Assembly: GCA_963758025.1 (NCBI GenBank)
Contig: CAVWUA010000027.1
Span: 10,217 to 74,216 of the forward strand
Reading direction: 5' to 3'
DNA from: CAVWUA01 sp963758025
Lineage (GTDB): Bacteria > Planctomycetota > Planctomycetia > Isosphaerales > Isosphaeraceae
DNA: 64,000 nt
Part shown: in pieces, positions 45,761 through 53,572 of the stretch
How the letters are laid out: every line of letters starts with the position of its first letter
Numbering within the stretch: position 1 is the first letter of the stretch
Made by a program: the position numbers and the translations under genes
The notes under the pieces: model-generated
What the model saw: only the letters and a program-made list of their open reading frames with translations
Databases searched by the model: none
Told to the model about the DNA's origin: nothing

Positions 45761-46282
45761 CTACTGTCCGCGCTGGGCGAGCAGCCGGCGGCGGAGTGAG
45801 ATGACGGTGCGCTGATCGCAGCCGGCGGCCAGGGCGACCTGCCGGAGCGAGGCCCCACGGTCCAGGGCGAGGACCATCGCCGCCTGGCGTCGGACCGACG
45901 CATCGGAGGCCTCGCGGAGGTTGGTCGCCAGTTGCCGGCGCTCGTCGTCGGTCAGGGGGAGCCGGCCCGGGCCGGCCGGCAGGCGGGCCAGCAGCGCCCG
46001 CAGGCGCGGCACCCGATCCCCCATCAACGCCCGGAGGCGGCGGGCCGTCTCGGCGCGGCGGCCGTCGCGCAAAACGGCCACGTCCCGATGCTCCAAGTAC
46101 CGATTCCGCCAACTGTAAAGGGCCATCCGGTGGCAATTTACCGTGCGCGCCACGAGCGGAACGGGTAGACCGCGGTCCATGGCCAGCAGCGCCGCGACGC
46201 GCCGCCGGCAGTCCGGGTCGCCGCCGTAGAGACCGTCACGGATCAGGATCAATCGCTCAATCGGTTTTAGAAAAGGTTTCAT
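45761..46282 (-). CDS. Tandem helix-turn-helix protein
   Basis: 173 residues with two HTH segments. The first is VPLVARTVNCHRMALYSWRNR (about 41-61) and the second is SLRQVALAAGCDQRTVISLRRR (about 145-166). Each follows a short helical bundle (DPDCRRRVAALLAMDRG; SDASVRRQAAMVLALDRG), so the protein looks like an internal duplication. The same HTH type occurs at the N-terminus of IS630-like transposases, but no DDE domain follows, so it may be a regulator or a domesticated fragment. The start at 46282 is only six bases from the start of the divergent gene. Confidence 0.6.
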   Translation of the reverse strand: MKPFLKPIERLILIRDGLYGGDPDCRRRVAALLAMDRGLPVPLVARTVNCHRMALYSWRNRYLEHRDVAVLRDGRRAETARRLRALMGDRVPRLRALLARLPAGPGRLPLTDDERRQLATNLREASDASVRRQAAMVLALDRGASLRQVALAAGCDQRTVISLRRRLLAQRGQ

Positions 46283-46288
46283 CGCATC

Positions 46289-46774
46289 ATGTCCAAGAAT
46301 GAGAGATTCCAAACGTTTGACCATGAGTTTTCGCAACCGTGGATGGCCCGCTGGCTGGAGCAGGCGGCCGAGAGCAACCGCGCCACCGAGATCTGCAAGA
46401 AGGTCGGTATCTCGATGTCGGATTACCTCCTCGGCCGGTCGCGGGACGCCGCGTTCGATCTCGGTTGCCTGGTGTTTGAACAGATCCAGGACTTGCAGAT
46501 CCGCGAATCGGTGCGGATCCACGCGATCGACGGCGACGCCCGCGCGGTGAATGCCTACTTCCGCTGGGTCCGCCTGCCCTGCTTCGTGCCCGAGTTCGCG
46601 TCGTGGAAGGCGCGGAGCGCGGACGAGACGAACGCGGAATCGCCACACCCGGAGATCGCCGAGGCGGCCATGGAGGCGGCCCTGCGCAAGTCGGCCGAGC
46701 TGGAGGACCGGGGCGAGATCCCCCCCGGCTCCACCGCGGCCAGCCGCCTGGCGAACCCCCAACACCGTTGCTGA
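46289..46774 (+). CDS. Hypothetical protein, divergent from the HTH gene
   Basis: 161 residues beginning MSKNERFQTFDHEFSQPW. RATEICKKVGISMSDYLLGRS looks like a DNA-binding helix pair, and the C-terminus is helical and charged (EIAEAAMEAALRKSAELEDR). I do not recognise the family. Its ATG lies six bases from that of the minus-strand HTH gene, so the leaders overlap and the two are likely co-regulated. Confidence 0.6.
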   Translation: MSKNERFQTFDHEFSQPWMARWLEQAAESNRATEICKKVGISMSDYLLGRSRDAAFDLGCLVFEQIQDLQIRESVRIHAIDGDARAVNAYFRWVRLPCFVPEFASWKARSADETNAESPHPEIAEAAMEAALRKSAELEDRGEIPPGSTAASRLANPQHRC

Positions 46775-46836
46775 CCCCCCTGCCCTCCCCCCTTGAGATA
46801 AGTATCGTTGCGGACGCGCTGAAAATTCTGGCGGTC

Positions 46837-46924
46837 GGAAGACCTCACGCAAAGCGCAAAGACGCCAAGGCGCCAAAGGTTCGGAAGGCCCAAGGTGGCT
46901 GGGTCACTTGGTTCCAGGGTGGAG
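46837..46924 (+). repeat. Intergenic repeat, copy 1
   Basis: About 88 bases built on GAAGACCTCACGCAAAG, GACGCCAAGGCG and GGTGGCTGGGTCACTTGG. Nearly the same sequence follows at 48172-48258. Both lie in non-coding DNA either side of the transposase remnant. Confidence 0.85.
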
Positions 46925-47036
46925 CGAAGGCTTCCTCGTGACTCAGCAGTGTTGCACGGCCCGGCCCGATGGTGTATCTCTCGGGGAGGACGCAACCGAC
47001 GTCCTACCCGAGGAACGCACGGACGGGCCGACACCA

Positions 47037-48040
47037 TGGACGACCTCTCTCGCTTCTGCTGCCTGAATTCCGAGTGCCCGACAGGCAAGCGAGGGGCCGG
47101 AAACCTGACCGTGACCGACCGCTACGGCCCGGAGAAGTCGCGGCGTATGCTCCGCTGTCGCACTTGTAAGGCCCGCTTCTCCGAGCGCAAGGGCACCCCC
47201 TTGTTCGATGCCGGCTCCGCCGGAGAAGGTCGAGTCGGTGCTGGAGCACGTCGCCGAGGGCTGCGGCGTCCGCCAGACTGGCCGGCTCTGCCGGGTCGCC
47301 CCCAACACCGTCGCCCGCTACAGCCGGATCGCCGGAGAGCACGCCCGGGCCGCCCACGACGAACTCGTGGCGATTTCCCCCCCTGACGACCGAGGTCCAG
47401 TTCGATGAGAAGTGGGCCTTCGTCGCCAAGAAGGAGGCGCACTGCGACCGCGCCGACCCGGCCGACGACCACAAGGGGGACTACTGGGACCACGTCGCCT
47501 TGGACCCGGAGCACAAGCTGGTCGTCGCCGTCGTGCCGGGGAGCCGGACGATCGAGAACACCGAGGCGCTGGTCGAGGAGTTCCGCCGCCGGACGGGAGG
47601 CCGGCTGATGAACCTGATGACCAGCGACGACTACCCGGCCTACGAGACGGCGATCCTGCACGCCTACGGCGAGACGGTCACGCCGCCCGGACCGGCAAGC
47701 CGGGCCGGCCCAAGGCCCCGTACAAGGCCGCCGCCGCCGGGCCTGACCTACGCGACGGTGACCAAGCGGCGCGAGAAGGGCCGTGTGGTCGAGGTCGGCA
47801 CGCGGATCGTCTTCGGGACGGTGGCGGCGGTGCTGCTGGCCTTGGGGATGTCGAAGGTCAGCCGGGCGATCAACACGGCGTTCGTGGAGCGGGAGAACGG
47901 GACGGACCGCCACCGCAACGCCCGCAAGGGCCGGAAGACCTACCGGTTCAGGAAGGACGTGGCGGTATCACGAGGCGGTCACCTACCTGAGCCTCTACTG
48001 CTACAACTTCTGCTGGCCGGTGCGGACGCTGGCCTCATAG
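47037..48040 (+). pseudogene. Decayed IS1-family-like transposase
   Basis: A transposase readable only by changing frame. The zinc-finger-like N-terminus has C-x4-C and C-x2-C pairs (FCCLNSECPTGKRG, RCRTCKARFSERK). An HTH follows (GCGVRQTGRLCRVAPNTVAR) in a second frame, then the catalytic part QFDEKWAFVAKKEAHCD, MNLMTSDDYPAYETAI and VERENGTDRHRNARKGRKT in a third. The frame shifts again near 47690-47740 and near 47965, ending YHEAVTYLSLYCYNFCWPVR. Five or so shifts make it inactive as read. I could not identify terminal inverted repeats with confidence. Confidence 0.75.
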
Positions 48041-48171
48041 GACGCGAAGGCGGCATCGGGTGAAACGGAGCCCGGCGATGGCGGCGGGTTGACCGACCAC
48101 GTGTGGTCCATGTCCGAGTGGTTGTCACGCAGCCGTGAACATGTTGAGACGGCTTGGAACCTTGGTTTATC

Positions 48172-48258
48172 GGAAGACCTCACGCAAAGACGCAAAGACG
48201 CCAAGGCGCGCAAAGGTTCGGAAGGCCCAAGGTGGCTGGGTCACTTGGTTCCAGGGTG
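48172..48258 (+). repeat. Intergenic repeat, copy 2
   Basis: About 87 bases, almost identical to 46837-46924, here with GCAAAGACGCAAAGACGCC in full. A third, degenerate copy lies at 48434-48500 and an inverted relative at 50411-50493, between parA and the ribbon-helix-helix gene. Confidence 0.85.
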
Positions 48259-48330
48259 AATCGATCCGCTTGGGCGCCGAGCGGAAATAACCCGGTCAAT
48301 TCCACGAAGGCGACTCCCGGAATTTGTAAT

Positions 48331-48390
48331 TTGTAGGTGGGCACCGCCCACCATATCCGGGGATCGGTGGGCAGTGCCCACCCTACAAGG
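48331..48390. repeat. Nested palindromic element (REP/MITE-like)
   Basis: Two self-complementary units, GGTGGGCACCGCCCACC and GGTGGGCAGTGCCCACC, flanked by TTGTA and TACAA, so the whole 60 bases also fold on themselves. Short palindromes of this kind are usually non-autonomous mobile or REP elements. No coding sequence is present. Confidence 0.65.
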
Positions 48391-48433
48391 CTTGGTTCCA
48401 GGGTGGAGCGAACGGCTTGGAACCTTGGTTTAT

Positions 48434-48500
48434 TGGAAGCCCGCTCACCAGGTCGCCAAGGCGCGCGAAGGTTTGGAAGATCCAAGGTGGCTGGGAGAAC
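48434..48500 (+). repeat. Intergenic repeat, degenerate copy 3
   Basis: GGTCGCCAAGGCGCGCGAAGG and GATCCAAGGTGGCTGGGA align with the 3' half of the repeat at 48172-48258. The preceding GGCTTGGAACCTTGGTTTAT is also shared with 48152-48171. Confidence 0.6.
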
Positions 48501-48519
48501 TTGATCTCAAGGCGGATGG

Positions 48520-49400
48520 TCGAGCTTGGCAGCCTGGCAGCCTGGTGAGTGGGTCGTTGGCTTGCCAGGGTGCCAGGGTGCGCGGGGAACAACGTCGGAG
48601 GGGGCGACGGCGGACGTTACCCCCCTGCTCTGCCCGTCCGAAAATCCCTCGCTCGCGGCGTCGGAGGCGGGCGGATGGGTTCCCAGCGACCTGGGAAACC
48701 AGGTGACTGGGTTCCTGGAATAACTGGAAACTCGGTTTGTCGCGATCCAGCTTCCCATGATCCAGGGGACCAATGGACCAAGGCGCCTTGGTGTGTTGAG
48801 AACCAGGTTCCTCGTTTCCTGGGCACCCTGGCAACCTGGTTCAGGGTGGTCCCTGGTTTCGATGTTCCCTGAAGCCAGGGCGCCTTGAGGAACCTGGTTC
48901 CTCGATGACCTTGGCCGTCAAGGTCCCTGGGTTCCCTGGTGATCGAGGGCCCTTGGTGTTCTTTGCGCCCTGGTTGCAAGGTGGCCTGGAATTCCAGGTC
49001 GCAAGGTCATGAAGTTCCCTGGGAACCTTGAGAATGATGGTCGCTTGGTCTCTGAGGCGGCTTGGTCATGGCATGACCCTGGAACATTCCGGAGCTTGGT
49101 TCCTTGTTCCCTGAGCCCGCTTGGTTTCCAGATGACCGAGGCGTCAAGGTTACCAGTTGCCAGGGGCATCGAGGCCGCTTGATGACTGGCGAACTGGCGA
49201 GCTTTGGAATGTGGGTGAATTGGGAACAGGGTTCCTGGGGATCGAGGGAACGGGGAAGCCAGGTGTGTTGGTGGCGAGGGACCTTGATGCCGAGGGAACG
49301 GGATCGCGAGGGACCTTGGCGGCTGGGTTTCCAGGGAGCAAGCGGGCTGGGGAACTGGGATTCGACTGAACTGGATCGCTTGGTCGGGCCGATAGAACCC
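48520..49400. repeat. CCTGG/CTTGG-rich non-coding tract upstream of parA (candidate centromere)
   Basis: About 0.9 kb with no credible gene and very skewed word content. Counting by eye, CCTGG occurs 16 times on the plus strand between 48533 and 49240, CCAGG about 10 times and CTTGG about 10 times, often as GTTCCCTGG, AACCTGGTTC or GCTTGGTT. Random sequence of this composition would hold one or two CCTGG. The units are degenerate, not strict tandem repeats. It ends about 130 bases before parA. Type Ib partition systems carry their centromere 5' of parA and bind it with a ribbon-helix-helix protein, and both are found here. A centromere role is inference. Confidence 0.55.
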
Positions 49401-49527
49401 TTTAGTAAAAGGACGAACGAGCGCGAAGGCGGGGCAGGGGGCCCTGGGGGTCGGCGCGATGGTCTGGAGACCGGGCGCGACCCTCGACGGACTTGCCCAG
49501 GACCGGCGCGGCGGAGGGGAGGACGCC

Positions 49528-50388
49528 ATGCGGAGTGTGGCGGTGACCAACGCGAAGGGGGGCGTCGGCAAGAGCACGACCGCGATCAACCTGGCCGCGG
49601 CCCTGGCGGACCTCGAGCGCCGCGTGCTCCTGATCGACGCCGACCCCTCGGGCAACGCGACCCTGGGATTCATCCCCACCGGCGCCCCTCCGTTGGGGCT
49701 CGCCGACCTCTTGATTGACGGCCTGGCCGTCGAGGATGTCGCGCAAGGGACCGGCGTCGAGGGGCTGGACCTGGTGCCGCCCGGCGACCGGCTCGGCGCG
49801 TGCTCGGACCAGATGGGCAGCTCGCAGGGGCTCGGCCAGGGGCGCGAGTTCCGCATCCGGCGGATCATGCGCGCCTTGACCGAGTACGACGTCGTGCTGA
49901 TCGACACCAGCCCGGTGCAAACCCCGCTGAACGTGGCGATCCTCTACGCGATCGACGAGGTGCTCATCCCGATCGATCCTTGCGTCGCGGCGCTGGCCGG
50001 CGTGCGGGCGCTGGAGGACCTGGTGCGCGACGTCAGCGGGTTCCGCCAGGAGATGACCGAGGCCGGCCCTTTGGCGATCTCGGGCGTCCTGATCACCCGG
50101 GCCGACCGGACCCTGGTCTCCCGGCAGGTCGAGGCGGAGGTGCGCGGCTACTTCGGCGACCTCGTGTACGAGCGCCCGGTGCCGGTCTCGGTGAAGTTCC
50201 GCGAGGCGTATGCGCGGGGCGTCCCTTTGATCCATTACGACCCGTATGGCCTGGGCGCGACCGCCTACCGAGAGGCCGCCGAGGCGTTCCTCAAAGGCAC
50301 GCGCGGCGACGGCCACGGCTCAATGCACGAGCAGGGCAACCGCGCCGACCCCCCCGCGCCGACGACGATCATCGAGCGCGCGGGGTAG
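49528..50388 (+). CDS. parA: ParA-family partition ATPase
   Basis: 286-residue deviant Walker-A ATPase that segregates plasmid copies by forming ATP-dependent gradients on the nucleoid. The ATP site is NAKGGVGKSTT near the N-terminus, with Walker A' LLIDADPSGN and VVLIDTSP. There is no N-terminal HTH extension, which is typical of type Ib (short) ParA. The start has GGAGGGGAGG upstream. The next gene encodes a ribbon-helix-helix protein, the expected type Ib partner, and a repeat-rich tract lies 5' of the gene. Confidence 0.92.
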   Translation: MRSVAVTNAKGGVGKSTTAINLAAALADLERRVLLIDADPSGNATLGFIPTGAPPLGLADLLIDGLAVEDVAQGTGVEGLDLVPPGDRLGACSDQMGSSQGLGQGREFRIRRIMRALTEYDVVLIDTSPVQTPLNVAILYAIDEVLIPIDPCVAALAGVRALEDLVRDVSGFRQEMTEAGPLAISGVLITRADRTLVSRQVEAEVRGYFGDLVYERPVPVSVKFREAYARGVPLIHYDPYGLGATAYREAAEAFLKGTRGDGHGSMHEQGNRADPPAPTTIIERAG

Positions 50389-50410
50389 GGGGGATCACGA
50401 CCGGAGACGA

Positions 50411-50493
50411 CCTTCGCGGCTTCGCGTGAGGTCGTTTTCTTCCTTTGCGAACCTTCGCGCCTTCACGGCTTTGCGAGAGGTCTTCTCTATCAG
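50411..50493 (-). repeat. Inverted relative of the intergenic repeat
   Basis: On the minus strand it reads GAAGACCTCTCGCAAAGCC, then GAAGGCGCGAAGGTTCGCAA, clearly related to 48172-48258. It occupies most of the gap between parA and the next gene. Confidence 0.55.
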
Positions 50494-50508
50494 TGAAGGG
50501 GGGTTGAG

Positions 50509-50952
50509 ATGAGCGCGCGGCGCGGCGGAATCCCGGGGCCGGAGAGCCGGACCGGCCTGGTCCGACCCACGATGACCGAGGCGGAGTTCGAACGCCAGCA
50601 GGGCGGGGGCACCTCCACCAGCACGGCCGAGCAGGACGAGCCTCCCCCGGCCGACCAGCCCGAGCCGACCAGCACCTCGCGCGGCTCGTCGCGCGGCTCG
50701 TCGCGCGGCTCGCGCCGGAGCCCCTCGAAGCCGAAGCGCGTGCAGCGCATGTTCGCCATCGAGGAGGAGCTGGACAAGAAGCTCTGGCTCTACGCGATCC
50801 ACGTCGGCAAGGACCGCTCCGAGGTCGTCAACGACCTCTTGCGCCCGCTCGTCGCCTCGATGGTCCTCTACGACAGCCGCGACCGCCGTAACAGCCGCAA
50901 CAGCAACGACAACAACGACGACGACGAAGGGCAGGGGGGGTCGTCCGACTGA
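50509..50952 (+). CDS. Ribbon-helix-helix protein, likely centromere-binding partner of ParA
   Basis: 147 residues. A disordered N-terminal part carries a Ser/Arg/Gly repeat (SRGSSRGSSRGSRRS, about 57-71). A ribbon-helix-helix core follows at about 77-115: a beta strand (KRVQRMFAIEEEL), helix A (DKKLWLYAIHVGK) and helix B (DRSEVVNDLLRPLVASM). The tail is Asn/Asp-rich. In type Ib systems the partner is a small RHH protein (ParG-like) that binds the centromere and represses the operon. Position directly after parA supports that role. GAAGGGGGGTTG lies before the ATG. Confidence 0.75.
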   Translation: MSARRGGIPGPESRTGLVRPTMTEAEFERQQGGGTSTSTAEQDEPPPADQPEPTSTSRGSSRGSSRGSRRSPSKPKRVQRMFAIEEELDKKLWLYAIHVGKDRSEVVNDLLRPLVASMVLYDSRDRRNSRNSNDNNDDDEGQGGSSD

Positions 50953-51061
50953 CGGCCCCTTGCCGTCCGCCGCGATTGTTCCCAGCCCGGAAAACCGATA
51001 GAATCGAAGCGTCAGCACGATCGTTCTCGAAATCGTCGCTCCGATGCGAGGGGAGTCCCGC

Positions 51062-51625
51062 ATGTCCTCCGCAACCCGGAAGAAGGCCGCCACACTCGAC
51101 GACCTCCGCCGCGTGGACGGCAAGGCGGAGCTGATTGCCGGGAGGATCGTCCACCTCATGCCCACCGGGCACCGACCGAACCAGGCCGCCGGAGAGATCT
51201 TCGTCAGTCTCAAGATCCACACGCGAGCAACCCGGCGCGGCGTGGCCTACACCGACAACATGGGCTTCGCCGTCCCCAGGCTCCCCTCCGGTCGCGAGTC
51301 GTTCGCGCCCGACGCCTCCTACTACGACGGCCCGCTCCCGGCCGACGACATGGATTTCGTCCCGGGACCGCCGACGTTCGCCGTCGAGGTCCGCAGCAAG
51401 AACAACTATGGAGACGCGGCCGAGGCCGAGATCGCCGCGAAACGGGCCGACTACTTCCGCGCGGGGACCCTGGTGGTCTGGGACGTCGATCCGCGCGCCC
51501 GTTGTGTCCGCGTCACACGCGCGGACGCCCCCGGTCAGACCATCACCTTCCACGAGGGCCAGCTCGCCGATGCCGAGCCGGCCGTGCCCGGCTGGCGGAT
51601 GGCCGTGAGCGACATCTTCGCCTGA
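51062..51625 (+). CDS. Uma2-family (DUF820) putative endonuclease
   Basis: 187 residues of the restriction-endonuclease-like Uma2 fold. The family core is visible: FAPDASYY, FAVEVRSKNNYG (the E-x-K-like catalytic strand) and EAEIAAKRADYFRAGTLVVW. Such genes are multiplied in planctomycete and cyanobacterial genomes, and no biological role is established. GGGGAG seven bases before 51062 supports this start over 51044. It overlaps the 3' end of the convergent gene by about 80 bases. Confidence 0.8.
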   Translation: MSSATRKKAATLDDLRRVDGKAELIAGRIVHLMPTGHRPNQAAGEIFVSLKIHTRATRRGVAYTDNMGFAVPRLPSGRESFAPDASYYDGPLPADDMDFVPGPPTFAVEVRSKNNYGDAAEAEIAAKRADYFRAGTLVVWDVDPRARCVRVTRADAPGQTITFHEGQLADAEPAVPGWRMAVSDIFA

Positions 51626-52618
51626 GAGTGAAGGGCAGGGGGCGCCCGACGGACGGACGATCGCCCCAGACCTCACCGCCGGTCAACTCAACGAGCCGAT
51701 GCCGCGCGTCGCCGGAACGGCCCGCGTTCTCGTCGTCATCGGTGCTGGGAACGTAGCCCTTCTTCCAATCGCCGCCGCCCGGACGGCGCATCTCCTCCAG
51801 CGCGTGGAATGGCTCGCCGAGCAGGTCGTTGAAGCGCTTCTCTTGATTCTTGGTCAAGATCCGCGCGACCTCCTTCGCGACCTTCTCCTGAAGCTGCTGC
51901 GATCGTTGGCGGTTCGCCTCGAAGCGCCGCTTCATGTCCGCCGCGCGCTCAGGGCCCAGAGGCCGCCCGGTGACCGGCAGGTCGCGGAGCATCTTCTCAC
52001 GCTCTTGCCGCAAGTCCTCATGGAGCGCGTCGTACGACTGCCGGACCGCGTCGAGGGCGAGGACCTGGGACGGAGACACGTTCAGGGCGCGGCGGAATTC
52101 GGGCCAGGAGGCCGCGATCGGCCCGGCGATCTGCAAGGCGACCTCCCAGAGCCGTTTCATCTGGGCCTCGTCCAGGATGCGTGCCGTCTCGGCCAGGTTC
52201 AGGCGGCGGAGCCGCTCCAGGTTCTTCTTCCGTTCCGAACGGCCGAGGAGGTTGGTGGCCTCGATCGCCTCGGCGCCTTCAAGGTCGGGGAAGCGCTCGC
52301 CGACCTCACGCATGAGGCGAGGGAGGAGATCTCGTTCCGTTTCACGCATCTTGCTCTTTATTAGTTCATCCTTGTTTTGCAATTTTTTTAATTGCTCATC
52401 CGTGATCTTGAGTTCTTGTCGCACGACCGGGGACAGGAGGAGGTAGGGAGGACCGAATCGCGACATGGAGTCGGCCATGCTATCGACGTAATCCCGCCAC
52501 CATTCCGTCTGGCCATTTGGGGTTCCCGAACTTGCGTCCCGCCGTCCGGGGGATTGCCTTCTTTCTCGATCGGAATCGCGCCGCATACGACGGCAACGGA
52601 AATCGCGAGATACATCAT
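51543..52618 (-). pseudogene. Exported protein with helical, Spy/CpxP-like features, frameshifted near its start
   Basis: The main frame (51543-52586) is a Lys/Arg/Glu-rich helical protein with LKITDEQLKKLQNKDELIK and two repeats of the pattern LNLAETARILDEAQMKRLWE and VARILTKNQEKRFNDLLGEP. This recurs in planctomycete exported proteins. The signal peptide (MMYLAISVAVVCGAIP) is in a different frame upstream. GAGAGG before ATG 52618 marks it as the true start, so one shift lies near 52500-52570. The C-terminal residues beyond STDDDENAGRSGD run into the convergent Uma2 gene and look unlike protein, so a second shift is likely there. Confidence 0.65.
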
Positions 52619-52748
52619 GTGAATATTCCTCTCATGGAATCCCCGGAGAGTCCGCCCCCCTGAGAGTATCACCCAGGCGACGGGGGAACCAGAATATCCC
52701 AGCGCATGTCGAGACGACCCGGAGCGCCCGACGCGACGGGCAAGCCGC

Positions 52749-53198
52749 TTAGCCGGTTGGTTCCTCGGTCCCCTCGACCTCGACAAGCGGCACGCCCACG
52801 GCCGTTGCCGCCGCTTTGAGCCGGTCGTCCAGGGTTGCCAGCGGTAAGCCGCGTCGGATTGCCAGCTCAAGATAAGCAGCATCATAGGCGGAGAGATGAT
52901 GGGCGCGGGCCAAGTGCATGGTATCGGACCACGCCCGTACCGCCGTTTCGTCATCGACGGTGATCGGAAAGGTGTCGAGGATCGCCAAGAAACGCGCCGC
53001 GTCGGCCGGCGTGATTCGGCCGCGACGCTCGCCCACGATCAGCGCGTTGGCAACCTCCAGCGGCCAGAGGGAAGGGACGTGGGCGTGTCGCTCGGGCATC
53101 CTGTCGAGGAGGGCTGCGGCGTACGTGTCATCCTCATCCTCAAAGCCCCAGACCATCGTCACCGATCCGTCCAGGACAAACGCACTGGTGACATCCAT
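52749..53198 (-). CDS. vapC: VapC-type PIN-domain toxin
   Basis: 149-residue PIN-domain ribonuclease, toxin of a type II toxin-antitoxin pair. It begins TSAFVLDGSVTMVWGFEDED, supplying the first catalytic Asp. Later it has LEVANALIVGERRGR, HHLSAYDAAYLELAIRRGLP with the paired acidic residues, and PLATLDDRLKAAA. GGAGGG precedes the start. It follows the antitoxin gene by 12 bases. On a plasmid this pair would act as an addiction module. Confidence 0.88.
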   Translation of the reverse strand: MDVTSAFVLDGSVTMVWGFEDEDDTYAAALLDRMPERHAHVPSLWPLEVANALIVGERRGRITPADAARFLAILDTFPITVDDETAVRAWSDTMHLARAHHLSAYDAAYLELAIRRGLPLATLDDRLKAAATAVGVPLVEVEGTEEPTG

Positions 53199-53210
53199 AC
53201 GATTTCCCTC

Positions 53211-53456
53211 CTAGAACCGCCGCCCTTCCTCGATCAACTCGCGGACGCTCACGCCCTTGAGCGTCCGACCTTTGCGAAATTGCTTCATCGCTTCGACGGC
53301 ATCCCGCACGTGGGATGTGGGCCGGGCGGGTCGCGTGGGCACGAGCCTCGCCACGGGCTTACCATGCTTGGTGATGGTGAATTCCTCGCCCTGGACAACC
53401 CGCTCCAGAAGCTGGGCCAGGTGCGTCTTGGCCTCAAACGAGCCGACGGTTTCCAT
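53211..53456 (-). CDS. vapB: Phd/YefM-type antitoxin
   Basis: 81 residues. METVGSFEAKTHLAQLLERV and EFTITKHGKPVARLVP are diagnostic of Phd/YefM antitoxins, whose N-terminus binds the operator and whose C-terminus covers the toxin. The start at 53456 is supported by AGGGAGG; the frame is open to 53489. Operon with the VapC-type gene. Confidence 0.88.
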   Translation of the reverse strand: METVGSFEAKTHLAQLLERVVQGEEFTITKHGKPVARLVPTRPARPTSHVRDAVEAMKQFRKGRTLKGVSVRELIEEGRRF

Positions 53457-53572
53457 AGTCCCTCCCTGATCGGTTCTGACCAGTTCCAACCAGTCTCATT
53501 CTAATCAAGACATTCGGATCGCGCCAAAACAAAGGAAGTCACACCAGCAGCCTTTCGGAATAGAACGCCGCC

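Noticed and set aside
46895..47386. Single 163-residue protein from one frame
   Set aside because: Only 47037-47215 of it matches the transposase; the ends are out-of-frame sequence.
46950..48130. Terminal inverted repeats and target duplication of the IS remnant
   Set aside because: I looked for them at both sides and found nothing convincing by eye.
48374..49400. Several frames of 60-330 codons in the CCTGG tract
   Set aside because: Open in many frames at once with repeated short words and no ribosome sites; treated as non-coding.
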